Source: Candidatus Pseudoscillospira faecavium (GTDB taxonomy: Bacteria; Bacillota; Clostridia; Oscillospirales; Oscillospiraceae). Taken from it: DNA of 64,000 nt. Shown here one piece after another: positions 33,636 to 42,299 of this stretch. A model generated the notes under the pieces. It was not told the DNA's origin. It did no database searches and was given only the letters and a program-made list of their open reading frames with translations. The DNA lies in assembly GCA_904420565.1 (NCBI GenBank), contig CAJFVV010000005.1:21315-85314 (forward strand), written 5' to 3'. The first letter of the stretch is position 1. Every line of letters starts with the position of its first letter. Both the position numbers and the translations under genes were made by a program.

Positions 33636-34588
33636 AAAATGCATATCTTGGTATTGATATCGGCTCTATTTCCACCAAGGGTGTTATTATTGATGAAGAC
33701 AACCAATTCCTTGCCAGCGAATATATCTGGACCGAGGGCAATCCCATTGATGCTGTCAAGCGCCTGCTGGAACTTCTGGAAGCGCAATTCGACAAAAAGC
33801 ACTATCAGGTGGTTTCCGTGGGCACCACCGGCAGTGCCCGCCGCCTGATCGGCGCCATTGTCGGCGCATCGGTAGTCAAAAATGAAATCACCGCCCATGC
33901 CGTAGGTACTACCACACTCCATCCGGACGTGCGCACCATTTTTGAAATCGGCGGCCAGGACAGCAAAATTATTCTGCTGGAAAACGGCGTTGTCGTAGAC
34001 TATGCGATGAATACCCTCTGCGCCGCAGGCACCGGCTCATTCCTCTCCAGCCAGTCCCATCGGCTGGGCGTCGAAGTGGAGGAATTCGGCCGCATCGCCC
34101 TCAAGAGCCAGTCCCCCACACCGATCGCCGCGCGCTGCACCGTATTCGCCGAATCGGACCTGGTGCATAAGGCCCAGATGGGCTACAGCCGCGAGGATAT
34201 CATCGCCGGGCTGTGCAAGGCTGTGGTCACCAACTATCTGAACAACGTGGGCAAGGGCAAGCGTATTCAAAGCCCCATCGTCTTTCAGGGCGGCGTGAGC
34301 AAAAATGTCGGCGTAGTCCGCTTTTTTGAAGAAGCCACCGGCGAGCGGATTCTCGTCGACGAAACCGGCCACCTGATGGGCGCTTTCGGCGTGGCCATCC
34401 TGGCCCGTGCCGCAGGTGCAGCAGAAAAGCCCTTTGATTTCAGCGTATCCGGCGACAGCTACAAGACCCGGGAGGTCAACTGCCGCAAGTGCGCCAACCA
34501 GTGCGAGATCATTTGTGTATACCGCGGCAGCCAGCTGCTGGACGCCTGGGGCAACCGCTGCGAAAAAGGCGAAATGAAGCCCGCCTGA
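33632..34588 (+). CDS. acyl-CoA dehydratase activase (BadF/HgdC-type ATPase)
   Basis: A 318-residue ASKHA-fold ATPase that, in this family, couples ATP hydrolysis to one-electron injection into its partner. LGIDIGSISTKGVIIDE is the phosphate-binding loop, FEIGGQDSKIILLENG and NTLCAAGTGSFLSSQ contain the nucleotide site and one cluster cysteine, and ARCTVFAESDLV carries the other, giving the 4Fe-4S cluster bridged across a dimer. The last 45 residues add an unusual four-cysteine tail (CRKCANQCEIIC and NRCEKG) that could bind a metal. The start overlaps the previous stop. Confidence 0.88.
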   Translation: MKNAYLGIDIGSISTKGVIIDEDNQFLASEYIWTEGNPIDAVKRLLELLEAQFDKKHYQVVSVGTTGSARRLIGAIVGASVVKNEITAHAVGTTTLHPDVRTIFEIGGQDSKIILLENGVVVDYAMNTLCAAGTGSFLSSQSHRLGVEVEEFGRIALKSQSPTPIAARCTVFAESDLVHKAQMGYSREDIIAGLCKAVVTNYLNNVGKGKRIQSPIVFQGGVSKNVGVVRFFEEATGERILVDETGHLMGAFGVAILARAAGAAEKPFDFSVSGDSYKTREVNCRKCANQCEIICVYRGSQLLDAWGNRCEKGEMKPA

Positions 34589-34594
34589 ATCTAC

Positions 34595-34637
34595 AACCCC
34601 GGATTTGCCGTTTTGAATGGCAAATCCGGGGTTTTTA
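34595..34637 (+). terminator. terminator of the dehydratase/activase operon
   Basis: A perfect 15-pair stem AACCCCGGATTTGCC with its complement (34595-34609 with 34619-34633), followed by Ts, seven bases after the stop codon. Confidence 0.92.
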
Positions 34638-34804
34638 TTCTGCTGCAGAAAGCCTTTCCAAAACACCCCTCTCCTGTCGACTCCGCGTCCGGGAGCACCT
34701 TCGTGTTTTGCCGCCGCGCAGATTTCGGCGTGGAAAACCGCATCGCTCAACGCCGCCAAGGAAAACAGCAACGCAAATAAACGCGGAAATTTATCGGTCC
34801 GCTC

Positions 34805-34833
34805 TTGTCCTTTCTGCGGTTTGCTTTTATAAT
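34805..34833 (+). promoter_or_regulatory. promoter of the CHAP/SLH wall-protein gene
   Basis: TTGTCC (34805-34810), a 17-base spacer and a consensus TATAAT (34828-34833). It lies nearly 300 bases before the gene, so the transcript has a long leader. Confidence 0.65.
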
Positions 34834-34839
34834 AAACGG

Positions 34840-35128
34840 TAATAACAGCTGACCTTGCAAGTAATCGTACCGTTCTTTTCTGCGGCCCCGGATTGCAGCG
34901 CTCCTATCTCTTCTCCCGTACCTCTGTGAACTGGACAGCTGGTATCTCTTCTGGAGCAAAAGCCGGAGGACAACCGCGCAGGCCTGGTAAAGAAGGGAGA
35001 CTTGCTGGCAGGTGCAGAGACGGTCTGTCCGCACCTATCCAAGAGGCGCGTGGGGGGAATGCCTGTTCAATGTACACGCAGGTGCGGACCAAGCCCGCAC
35101 GGCAAACATAAAGAAGGGGGATTTGGAG
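34840..35128 (+). promoter_or_regulatory. long structured 5' leader with alternative pairings
   Basis: About 290 untranslated bases precede the wall-protein gene. Segments A (AGGTGC, 35010-35015), B (GTCCGCACC, 35027-35035), C (GGTGCGGAC, 35081-35089) and D (CCGCAC, 35095-35100) can pair A:B plus C:D, or B:C over nine perfect pairs, which excludes the others. D ends about 15 bases before the ribosome site. Further up, GCTCC...GGAGC pairs around a 10-base direct repeat TATCTCTTCT. The layout suggests a riboswitch or other RNA switch. A patchy likeness to the c-di-AMP (ydaO) consensus was noted but is not strong enough to name it. Confidence 0.5.
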
Positions 35129-36625
35129 ATGCATGGACGTCTTTCGCGCATTGTGTGCGCATTTTTCTCCGCCGCATTGCTTTTATCTCTGCTCTGCACC
35201 CCGGCCGGCGCTGCCCAGGGTCAGGCCGGGCAGGTGGTTTCTGTCGCCCTGTCCCAGGCAGGGTATACGGAAGGCGCCGATGAATACACCAAATACGGCC
35301 AGTGGTACGGCATTTCCAAGGGATATTGGTGCGATATGTTCGTCTCTTGGTGCGCCAGCGAAGCGGGCGTTTCCCGGGAGATTTTTCCTTACTCTTCTTC
35401 CTGCACAGCCCATATCAATTTGTTTAAAAAGATGGGGCGCTATGCCGTCAGCGCTTCCCGCGGCGGCACGTATATTCCCCAGCAGGGCGATGTGATTTTT
35501 TTCTACGATCCCACACTGTCACCGGACGGAGCCCGAGCCACCCATGTGGGGCTGGTGCTTTATACGGAAAACGGATATGTCTATACCATCGAGGGCAATG
35601 CGCTGCCCAACCGGCTGGACTGCTCCCCCTTGCTGCTCAGCAGCCTGCGGGAAGATGACCAGGAACCGCCGGACTATGTTACGGTCAATCACTATCCCCT
35701 GAATGCCGTCCAGATTCACGGCTACGGCACCCCGGATTATGCCGACAGAACACCACTCGTTCTCAGCGGTTTTGTGGACCTGGGCCGGCACGCCGGCCAG
35801 TCAGAAATATTCCGCACCCTCAGCGACGAAGGAGTCATGGCCGGCACCAGCACGCACACCTTTTCCCCGAACCACGGCATGACCCGGGGAGATTTCCTCA
35901 CTGCAGTGATGAATCTGTACGGTTTGTCCGGCTGGAGCGCAGAAACCCAGCCTTTTTCGGACGTTCCTGCGGAAAGCGCCTGCTACGATGCTGTGATGAC
36001 CGCCCGATGCGCCGGCATCATTCAGGGCACCGGCGACAATACATTCCAGCCGGACGCCTATATCTCCGGCACGGCAGCCCAGGCAATCCTTTCCGCCGCG
36101 CTTTCCTATGCGGGACTGGAGGACCGCACATTTTCTTTTTCCGACGGTGATCTGGCTTACATCTGCGGTAGTTACACCATCCGCGCAGACCTGGCCGCCG
36201 CTCTATATGCCCTGTTGGAAAATGTGCCGCTGCCGGAAACTTTCCCCTCGGCCATTACTTTGAACGGGAAAGCAGTTGACTGGCCGGCGCTGCAGGTAAA
36301 CGGTTCCTGTGCAGTCCCGCTGGCCGTGCTCCAGGAGCAATTCCCGGCGCTGACCCTCGTGGAAGGCGCAGAAGAGTCTGCGCTGTCCCCGGGAGAAACA
36401 TCCTCCCCGCCGGTACCCATGGCCCATTCTGAGCGTGTACTTCTCACAGAAATCGTGCTGGGCTGCGAGGGTGCCATTGACCTGGTGCCGTCCTTTGTCT
36501 GCCAGGGTACACGCTATGTTCTGCTGCGCGACGCCGCAGCCGTGCTCCCGCTGGCGGTTGACTGGGACGGAAGCACCAAAACCGTGGCATTGACAATTGA
36601 TCCCTCGGAACCGCAAATTTCATAA
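35129..36625 (+). CDS. secreted CHAP-domain cell-wall protein with SLH repeats
   Basis: A 498-residue exported protein. Signal peptide to about residue 28 (cleavage near PAGAA). Residues about 30-165 form a CHAP amidase/endopeptidase domain with the cysteine in GYWCDMFVSWCASEAG and histidine in ATHVGLVLY. SLH-type repeats follow (FRTLSDEGVMAGTSTHTFSP and YDAVMTARCAGIIQGTGDNT), then a C-terminal region resembling copper-amine-oxidase-N/stalk domains (VCQGTRYVLLRDAAAVL). SLH repeats bind secondary wall polymers, so the enzyme probably stays on the wall and cuts peptidoglycan. The ATG at 35129 is chosen for its signal peptide and GGGGGA site. Confidence 0.85.
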   Translation: MHGRLSRIVCAFFSAALLLSLLCTPAGAAQGQAGQVVSVALSQAGYTEGADEYTKYGQWYGISKGYWCDMFVSWCASEAGVSREIFPYSSSCTAHINLFKKMGRYAVSASRGGTYIPQQGDVIFFYDPTLSPDGARATHVGLVLYTENGYVYTIEGNALPNRLDCSPLLLSSLREDDQEPPDYVTVNHYPLNAVQIHGYGTPDYADRTPLVLSGFVDLGRHAGQSEIFRTLSDEGVMAGTSTHTFSPNHGMTRGDFLTAVMNLYGLSGWSAETQPFSDVPAESACYDAVMTARCAGIIQGTGDNTFQPDAYISGTAAQAILSAALSYAGLEDRTFSFSDGDLAYICGSYTIRADLAAALYALLENVPLPETFPSAITLNGKAVDWPALQVNGSCAVPLAVLQEQFPALTLVEGAEESALSPGETSSPPVPMAHSERVLLTEIVLGCEGAIDLVPSFVCQGTRYVLLRDAAAVLPLAVDWDGSTKTVALTIDPSEPQIS

Positions 36626-36631
36626 AACCGC

Positions 36632-36672
36632 AGCGGCGTTGATTTTTCTTCTAAAATCGACGCCGCTTTTTT
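36632..36672 (+). terminator. terminator of the CHAP/SLH gene
   Basis: A 15-base stem, AGCGGCGTTGATTTT with AAAATCGACGCCGCT (one G-T pair), followed by six Ts. Confidence 0.9.
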
Positions 36673-36749
36673 GTCGTTTTTATCTCTGTTTCCCGCTTCG
36701 CTTTTTGGCTACAATAAAGATATCTTGGAAGCCAGAGGGGAACTTTTCT

Positions 36750-37604
36750 ATGAAAAACGGCCGCTATACCATCGGCGAAATCAGCCGCCTGTGCGCCATT
36801 TCCGCATCGAAACTGCGCTATCTGGATGAGCGGGGCGTAATTACCCCCTGCTTTGTCGATGCAGAAAATGGCTACCGCTATTACGATGAGGATACCCTGC
36901 TGCAGATTTCCGTGCTGAAATACTATCAGCATTGCGGTTTCAGGCTCAAGGATGTTGAAGCGCTTCTGCAGCGCATGACACTGAAAAAGCTCCCGCCGAT
37001 GTTCACCCGGCAAATCACCGCACTGGAAGAGGAAATGCGGCGTCTGCAAATGCAGCGCGACAGTTTGCTCGCCTGGCAGGAACTGGTGCAGGAAGCGCTG
37101 GCAGCCTTTCAGGAAAACACAGCTGCCGTGCGGCATGCCTGGTTTGAAACAGCCTCTCTGTATGTTTCCACACCGCAAACCTGGGAGGACAGCTCTTATA
37201 AAATGCTTTTGGCCAATCTGGAGATGATCAACTATGCCACAACACGCTCCGCCACTGTTGGACCCACTTATCTCTATTTTCCAAAGGGGAAACGGCAAAA
37301 ATTCCGTGGAATCAAGCTCTACATCCAGCCGCATCCTTTGTCACGGTCTGTATTGGACGAGGAAATTGTAGGCGGATTCTGCGCCCTGACCTGCTATCAC
37401 AGGGGGCCTTTTGCGCAGGCGGAGGAAGCTTATGAAAAAATCAAAGCCTATGCCAGCACGCACGCCCTTTCTCTGCGCGGCGACAGTTTTGAGCGCTCCG
37501 TCATAGACTGGTGGAGCACCCGGCAGGAAGAAGAATTTCTGCTGGAAATCATCTGCCCCCTCACAGAAAGCAAAACGGATGGCCTGCCTGTCCGCCAATT
37601 TTGA
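36750..37604 (+). CDS. MerR family regulator with GyrI-like effector domain (copy 1)
   Basis: A 284-residue regulator. The N-terminal winged helix is of MerR type (RYTIGEISRLCAISASKLRY then LDERGVITP, GYRYYDEDTLLQISVLKYY), followed by a dimer coiled coil to about residue 120 and a C-terminal domain resembling the GyrI/BltR effector-binding fold (CYHRGPFAQAEEAYEKI). Such proteins sense small hydrophobic or cationic molecules. It is followed by a lipoprotein hydrolase whose promoter has MerR-type geometry. A second copy at 38868-39722, of equal length, matches it throughout. Confidence 0.88.
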   Translation: MKNGRYTIGEISRLCAISASKLRYLDERGVITPCFVDAENGYRYYDEDTLLQISVLKYYQHCGFRLKDVEALLQRMTLKKLPPMFTRQITALEEEMRRLQMQRDSLLAWQELVQEALAAFQENTAAVRHAWFETASLYVSTPQTWEDSSYKMLLANLEMINYATTRSATVGPTYLYFPKGKRQKFRGIKLYIQPHPLSRSVLDEEIVGGFCALTCYHRGPFAQAEEAYEKIKAYASTHALSLRGDSFERSVIDWWSTRQEEEFLLEIICPLTESKTDGLPVRQF

Positions 37605-37674
37605 ACCAATACTGGCAGTTTTGAACAATTTTTCGGCTTATTCTTTTACAAAATGTCAATTTTTTGAAAAACAC

Positions 37675-37706
37675 TTGACCTTCAACCCTACTTGAGCCCT
37701 TATACT
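37675..37706 (+). promoter_or_regulatory. MerR-type promoter and operator of hydrolase copy 1
   Basis: TTGACC (37675-37680) and TTATAC/TATACT (37700-37706) are separated by 19-20 bases, the long spacer of MerR-activated promoters. The spacer carries the dyad TCAA-N6-TTGA (37682-37695). The same arrangement recurs at 39815-39846. Confidence 0.65.
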
Positions 37707-37773
37707 CTTTCCCAAGAAAAGAAATCACGTGCTTTCTGATCCACCAAAACGATTGAGAAAGAGGGTTCAAAAG

Positions 37774-38745
37774 ATGAAATCAAACGGTAAGCGTCCCGCC
37801 GCACTGCTCCTTGCTTTGCTGATGGCCCTGTCCCTGGCGGCCTGCGGAAACAATACGAACGATACGCCTTCCAGCGCTGAGAACAACAGCAGCACCACCT
37901 ACGAACTGCAAATGGAAATTTCCCAGGAAGACTGGGATGCCAACCGCCAGTACATTGAATTGGATACTGGTATCACCATGTCCTATGTGGAGATGGGCGA
38001 TCCCGATGGGCCGGACCTGATTTTGCAGCACGGCATGACCGACAACAGCCGTAGTTGGTCCCTGGTGGCCTCTTATTTCACTGAGGCGGGCTATCATGTC
38101 TATATGCCCGACCTGCGGGGCCATGGGTACAGCGACAAGCCGGACACCGGTATGTATACCATCAATGACTACGCCAGCGACCTGGCCGCTTTCATGGATG
38201 CCAAAGGCATTGAATCCGCCGATCTGGTGGGGCACTCCCTGGGTTCCATGACTATGCAGGCTTTCATGTTTGCCTATCCGGAGCGCTGCGAACATGTGGT
38301 GCTGGTATCGAGCAACTATTGCGCAGCTGATGGGGCAGACGGCGATGTGAGTATGTATGATATGGCTGTGAATCTGGGACCGGACGATCACCCTGACGAC
38401 GCCTTCATGGCCGGCTGGTATACCAATCCCAACCCGGTGGACGAGGACTTCCTCTCTCGGGAAATGGCAGAGTCCCAGCAGCTGGACGCCACCGCATGGC
38501 GCTGCATTACCGCGGGCTCCGGTGCTGTGAACCTGGCGCCCCTGTATCCCTATTTTGACAACTCCATCCCCGTTTTGATTCTGCACGGCACCTTGGATAC
38601 CTTCTTCGGCGCAGAAGCACAGCAGCAGCTTTGCCAGGCGCTTCCGCACACAGAATACATCGAGTATGACGGTGTTGGCCACAACATCCAGTGGGAAATT
38701 CCAGAAGAATTTTCCACCGATGTGCTGGAATTCATTGCCGCCTGA
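37774..38745 (+). CDS. lipoprotein alpha/beta hydrolase (copy 1)
   Basis: A 323-residue surface lipoprotein. Signal peptide ends in a lipobox LAAC (Cys24), then a polar linker and an alpha/beta hydrolase fold: oxyanion region LQHGMTDNSRSW, nucleophile serine in VGHSLGSM, acid in HGTLDTFFG and histidine in DGVGHNIQW. The triad is complete, so esterase, lactonase or haloperoxidase-like activity is possible; substrate unknown. It ends at a terminator before the second MerR gene. It shares most of its sequence with copy 2 at 39911-40870. Confidence 0.88.
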   Translation: MKSNGKRPAALLLALLMALSLAACGNNTNDTPSSAENNSSTTYELQMEISQEDWDANRQYIELDTGITMSYVEMGDPDGPDLILQHGMTDNSRSWSLVASYFTEAGYHVYMPDLRGHGYSDKPDTGMYTINDYASDLAAFMDAKGIESADLVGHSLGSMTMQAFMFAYPERCEHVVLVSSNYCAADGADGDVSMYDMAVNLGPDDHPDDAFMAGWYTNPNPVDEDFLSREMAESQQLDATAWRCITAGSGAVNLAPLYPYFDNSIPVLILHGTLDTFFGAEAQQQLCQALPHTEYIEYDGVGHNIQWEIPEEFSTDVLEFIAA

Positions 38746-38790
38746 GACACGGCTCCTGCACAGCGCCGCGCAAAAACATGAATCGTTTCC

Positions 38791-38825
38791 GCTTGCCGCC
38801 GGTATCACTGCCGGCGGCAAGCTTT
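38791..38825 (+). terminator. terminator after hydrolase copy 1
   Basis: GCTTGCCGCCGG (38791-38802) pairs perfectly with CCGGCGGCAAGC (38811-38822), followed by TTT. Confidence 0.8.
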
Positions 38826-38867
38826 CATTGCTTTCTCCCCATAAAATCAGAGGGAAGGAGGACCGCC

Positions 38868-39722
38868 ATGAAAAAAGGACGCTACACCATCGGCGAAATC
38901 AGCCGCCTGTGCAACATTTCCATTTCCAAGCTGCGCTACCTCGACGAGCGGGGCGTGCTGACGCCCAGCTTTGTCGATATGGAGACAGGATACCGCTATT
39001 ACGATGAGGAGACCTTACTGCAGATCTCCGTGCTGAATTATTATCAAAAATGCGGCTTTAAGCTACGGGAAATGGAACCGCTGCTGCGGCGCATGGACCT
39101 GGACCGCCTGGCCACTCTGTTTGACCGTCACATTGAAACGCTGCAGCGCAAAATCACATCGCTGCAAATGCAGTGCGACAGCATCGCCGCCTGGCGCGGC
39201 CTGATCGCAGAGCAGCGCGCTGCCGTCGCCGGCGTGGTGCGGCATGTTTGGTATCGCCCCACAGCGATGCGCGTGTCCAGAAACCACCATATCGGCGGCA
39301 AAACCTCTTATAAATCGCTGATCACCAACATCGAAATGGAAAAGCAATCCAACCAATGCGACAACATGGGCATCGGCGCATTGTATCTATATTTCCCACA
39401 GCAGCGGCAGCATCGCCTGGCCGATGCACGCATCTACATCCATCCCCATCCGCTGGAAACATCGGATGTGCCGCGGGAAACCATCGGCGGCCACGGCGCC
39501 CTGGTATGCTACCACAAGGGCGCTTTCGAGCAGTGTGCCGACACCTACCAGCTGTTGGCGGAATATGCCGCTGCCCACGCGATCCCCCTGCGGGGTGACA
39601 GCTATGAGCGCTCGGTCATCGACTACTGGAGCACCAAAAATGAAGCGGAATTTCTTCTGGAAATCATCCTTCCCACCAAAGAATCCACACCCCTCGCCGG
39701 CCTGCCTCAGCGCTCTTTTTGA
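38868..39722 (+). CDS. MerR family regulator with GyrI-like effector domain (copy 2)
   Basis: A 284-residue paralogue of the regulator at 36750, of identical length. The DNA-binding part is nearly unchanged (RYTIGEISRLCNISISKLRY, LDERGVLTP), while the middle and effector domain differ more (RHVWYRPTAMRVSRNHHIGG). This suggests similar operators but possibly different ligands. GGAAGGAGG precedes the ATG. It is followed by the second hydrolase, whose promoter again has a 19-20 base spacer. Confidence 0.88.
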   Translation: MKKGRYTIGEISRLCNISISKLRYLDERGVLTPSFVDMETGYRYYDEETLLQISVLNYYQKCGFKLREMEPLLRRMDLDRLATLFDRHIETLQRKITSLQMQCDSIAAWRGLIAEQRAAVAGVVRHVWYRPTAMRVSRNHHIGGKTSYKSLITNIEMEKQSNQCDNMGIGALYLYFPQQRQHRLADARIYIHPHPLETSDVPRETIGGHGALVCYHKGAFEQCADTYQLLAEYAAAHAIPLRGDSYERSVIDYWSTKNEAEFLLEIILPTKESTPLAGLPQRSF

Positions 39723-39814
39723 AGCGCTTGTTTCTCTGGCGGCCGGCAATCTTTCTGTTTTGCCCAATTTTCCAGTCTCTTTCCCGTCAAACTGCAGAAT
39801 TCTCCCATCGGTGC

Positions 39815-39846
39815 TTGACTCTCACCCATACTCGAGGCCTTATAGT
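39815..39846 (+). promoter_or_regulatory. MerR-type promoter and operator of hydrolase copy 2
   Basis: TTGACT (39815-39820) and TTATAG/TATAGT (39840-39846) with a 19-20 base spacer. Compared with copy 1, the bases ACCC-TACT-GAG and CCTTATA are conserved inside an otherwise changed region, as expected for a shared operator. Confidence 0.65.
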
Positions 39847-39910
39847 GGATGCATCCCGGAGATCTCCTGTAATTGACAAAAAACAATATGAGGAAAGAGG
39901 GTTGTACACA

Positions 39911-40870
39911 TTGAAAACAACGTATAAACGCACTGCTGCACTGCTCGCTGCGCTGGTTATGGCTCTGTCCCTGGCCGCCTGCGGCAACAACAACGTCGGT
40001 GCCTCCTCCAGCAGCGGGGAAAATGACGCCGCTCCCTATGAGCTTCAAACAGAAATTTCCCAAGAGAACTGGAACGACCACCGACAGTATATCGAACTGT
40101 CCACCGGCATTACCATGGCCTATGTGGAAATGGGCGATCCCGAGGGCGATCCCGTGCTCCTGATCCACGGTTCCACAGACAACAGCCGCAGCTGGTCCAT
40201 GGCAGCCCCCTATTTTGCCGAGGCGGGCTATCACGTCTATATGCCTGACCTGCGCGGCCACGGCTATACCGACAAGCCGGAAACCGGCATGTATACCGTG
40301 GGTGATTATGCCGCGGACATCTCCGCCTTCATGGACGCCAAAGGCATTGAAAAGGCCGATATTGTGGGCCATTCCATGGGCTCCGCCACAGCCCAAGCTT
40401 TTTTGCTGAACTTTCCGGAAAAATGTGACCATGTGGTGCTGGTTTCCTCTTCCCCGGTGCGGGCCAGAGGTGTGGGCACCTATGAAATGGCCGTCACCCT
40501 GGGCGAGGATGAACACCCCAGTGATGAATTTATGGACAGCTGGTATGTCAACCCCAACCCAGTGGACGAAGAATTCCTCAATTATGAAAAGGAAGAATCC
40601 CAGCGTCTGGACGCCAACGCCTGGGTTTGCATCGGCGCCGGCAGCGCCGTGACCGATCTGACCATCCTGTATCCCTATATGGACACCTCCATCCCCGTGC
40701 TGATCCTCTACGGCAGTGCCGACAGTTTTACCAACGCCGAGGAACAGGCCGAACTGAAAGAGGCCTTCTCGCACGCGGAATATATCACCTATGACGGCAT
40801 CGGGCACAATATTCAGTGGGAAATCCCCCAGCAGTGCGCAGAGGATATTCTTGCATTTATCGCCGCCTGA
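39911..40870 (+). CDS. lipoprotein alpha/beta hydrolase (copy 2)
   Basis: A 319-residue paralogue of the hydrolase at 37774, with lipobox LAAC (Cys24), LIHGSTDNSRSW, nucleophile in VGHSMGSA, acid in YGSADSFTN and histidine in DGIGHNIQW. A TTG start at 39911 is inferred: the lipoprotein signal begins exactly there (KTTYKRTAALLAALVMALSL), and the sequence GAAAGAGGGTT lies upstream at the same distance as in copy 1. The pair MerR-hydrolase has thus been duplicated as a unit. Confidence 0.86.
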   Translation: MKTTYKRTAALLAALVMALSLAACGNNNVGASSSSGENDAAPYELQTEISQENWNDHRQYIELSTGITMAYVEMGDPEGDPVLLIHGSTDNSRSWSMAAPYFAEAGYHVYMPDLRGHGYTDKPETGMYTVGDYAADISAFMDAKGIEKADIVGHSMGSATAQAFLLNFPEKCDHVVLVSSSPVRARGVGTYEMAVTLGEDEHPSDEFMDSWYVNPNPVDEEFLNYEKEESQRLDANAWVCIGAGSAVTDLTILYPYMDTSIPVLILYGSADSFTNAEEQAELKEAFSHAEYITYDGIGHNIQWEIPQQCAEDILAFIAA

Positions 40871-40893
40871 GAAATCTCACCAAAACAACATGC

Positions 40894-40935
40894 AAAAGGA
40901 CGCCGCTGCGGATGATGCGCAGCGGCGTCCTTTTT
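40894..40935. terminator. bidirectional terminator between hydrolase copy 2 and amidohydrolase
   Basis: A perfect stem AAAAGGACGCCGCTGC/GCAGCGGCGTCCTTTT with a 9-base loop, flanked by A and T runs. Confidence 0.9.
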
Positions 40936-41006
40936 CGGGAATGTATAAAACAGTTTTTTTACGCTATATTGCAGCCGGCAGGGCAGGCACCAGCCGGAAA
41001 AATTGA

Positions 41007-42299
41007 TTAGGCGTGCTTCAGCTGGAACAGCTTTTTGGGGGTATCGTAAAACATCATCTTGCCAATGCGTTTTGCTTCTTCCACGTCAAACAGGCCTTCC
41101 TCCACCTTGATGGCCAGCGCGCGGCTGACATTCATGCGCGCCATATGCTGATGGCCGCTCACGCCGTCGATGAAGCAGTAATCTCCGCCGAAAGCGCTGA
41201 TCTTGTTCAGCGGTACGGAATCCGCCCATTCCACCAGCGAATTGACACAGGCCGTGGGCGAGATGATATGCGCCCAGCACATGTCGATATAGACATTCGG
41301 GAAAACTTTTGCCAGCGCAGACAGCGTGTGCTGATAAGGATAGCCAATGTGGAAAATATCAAAGTTGACATCCTTATACTGCATAAACAGATTAGTCAGC
41401 AGCGTAGGGTCGCTGTAGGAAATGATATTGGCGTTCCCCTCCTGCAGGCCCGTATGGATCTGGAAGGGAATGTGGCGCTTATTGGCCCAGCGGCAGAGGA
41501 AATGCATCATGTAATCCTGGAATTTCTTTCCCACACGATACACTTCATCCGCGCGGCAATACTGGCCGCCCACATGGAAAATCGTATTGAAATCGGCCTC
41601 GGCCTCGCTGAAGGTCACCGTATCAAAAAACAGCGGCCGTTCATAGGCGGCTTCCGTTTTGAGCGCCACGATATAATCCGTTGCAAAAGCCTTTTCCAAA
41701 ATGCATTCGCATGCCTCCAACCAATCGCTCAGGCAGGTGATGCGGATCCCCGTGGCATTTTCCACGGCAATGAGATCATTGCCGCCCTTGGGATACATGA
41801 AATTATCCAGCCGCAGCGCACAGTTGACATACCGGGTGTCGATATCATCGTAAAGATCGGACATAATGACTTCTCGGACATTCACTGCGATTTTGGACAC
41901 GTCGGTAAGCACTTTTTTATAGTGATTTCCGCTGTGCAATGCCTTCAAAAATTTGTCATTTGCCTCTTCAATGGTATTGCGGTCGATGCGGTCAATGTCG
42001 TATAATAGTTTTGCGGAATAATCCAGGCTCCGGCCGTAGCCCGTGTAGCGCGCAAGCTCCCAGTAGGGTTCCACATCAAGCCAGCGCTCCATCAGAGGCT
42101 TGGAGATATCGGTCAGGTAATCCATGTTCCGATAGCCCGCAGACACCAGGTCGCTGCAGAAGTAATAGGTCATGTATTCTTTGAGCAAATCCGTCTGCTG
42201 ATCCCGATACTTTTCTGCCACCGGGATATGCTCATGGGTGTCAATGATGACAATATCTTTCAGATAGTCATAAATCTCTTCATAAAAGCGCTCTTTCAT
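41007..42299 (-). CDS. amidohydrolase family protein (amidohydrolase 2 / uronate-isomerase-like)
   Basis: A 430-residue metal-dependent TIM-barrel enzyme. DTHEHIP at 20-26 gives the HxH metal site, IPFQIHTGLQEGN and FDIFHIGYPYQHT supply later histidines, and AFGGDYCFIDG has the terminal aspartate. The overall form resembles uronate isomerases and amidohydrolase-2 decarboxylases/lactonases, so a sugar acid or aromatic acid substrate is possible. The start overlaps the preceding small gene as ATGA; the operon begins with an EamA transporter, pointing to uptake and breakdown of one compound. Confidence 0.82.
   Translation of the reverse strand: MKERFYEEIYDYLKDIVIIDTHEHIPVAEKYRDQQTDLLKEYMTYYFCSDLVSAGYRNMDYLTDISKPLMERWLDVEPYWELARYTGYGRSLDYSAKLLYDIDRIDRNTIEEANDKFLKALHSGNHYKKVLTDVSKIAVNVREVIMSDLYDDIDTRYVNCALRLDNFMYPKGGNDLIAVENATGIRITCLSDWLEACECILEKAFATDYIVALKTEAAYERPLFFDTVTFSEAEADFNTIFHVGGQYCRADEVYRVGKKFQDYMMHFLCRWANKRHIPFQIHTGLQEGNANIISYSDPTLLTNLFMQYKDVNFDIFHIGYPYQHTLSALAKVFPNVYIDMCWAHIISPTACVNSLVEWADSVPLNKISAFGGDYCFIDGVSGHQHMARMNVSRALAIKVEEGLFDVEEAKRIGKMMFYDTPKKLFQLKHA

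Noticed and set aside
34840..35128. Naming the wall-protein leader as a c-di-AMP (ydaO) riboswitch or a T-box
   Set aside because: Only fragments of the ydaO consensus can be matched by eye and the T-box motif is missing, so it is reported as an unassigned structured leader.
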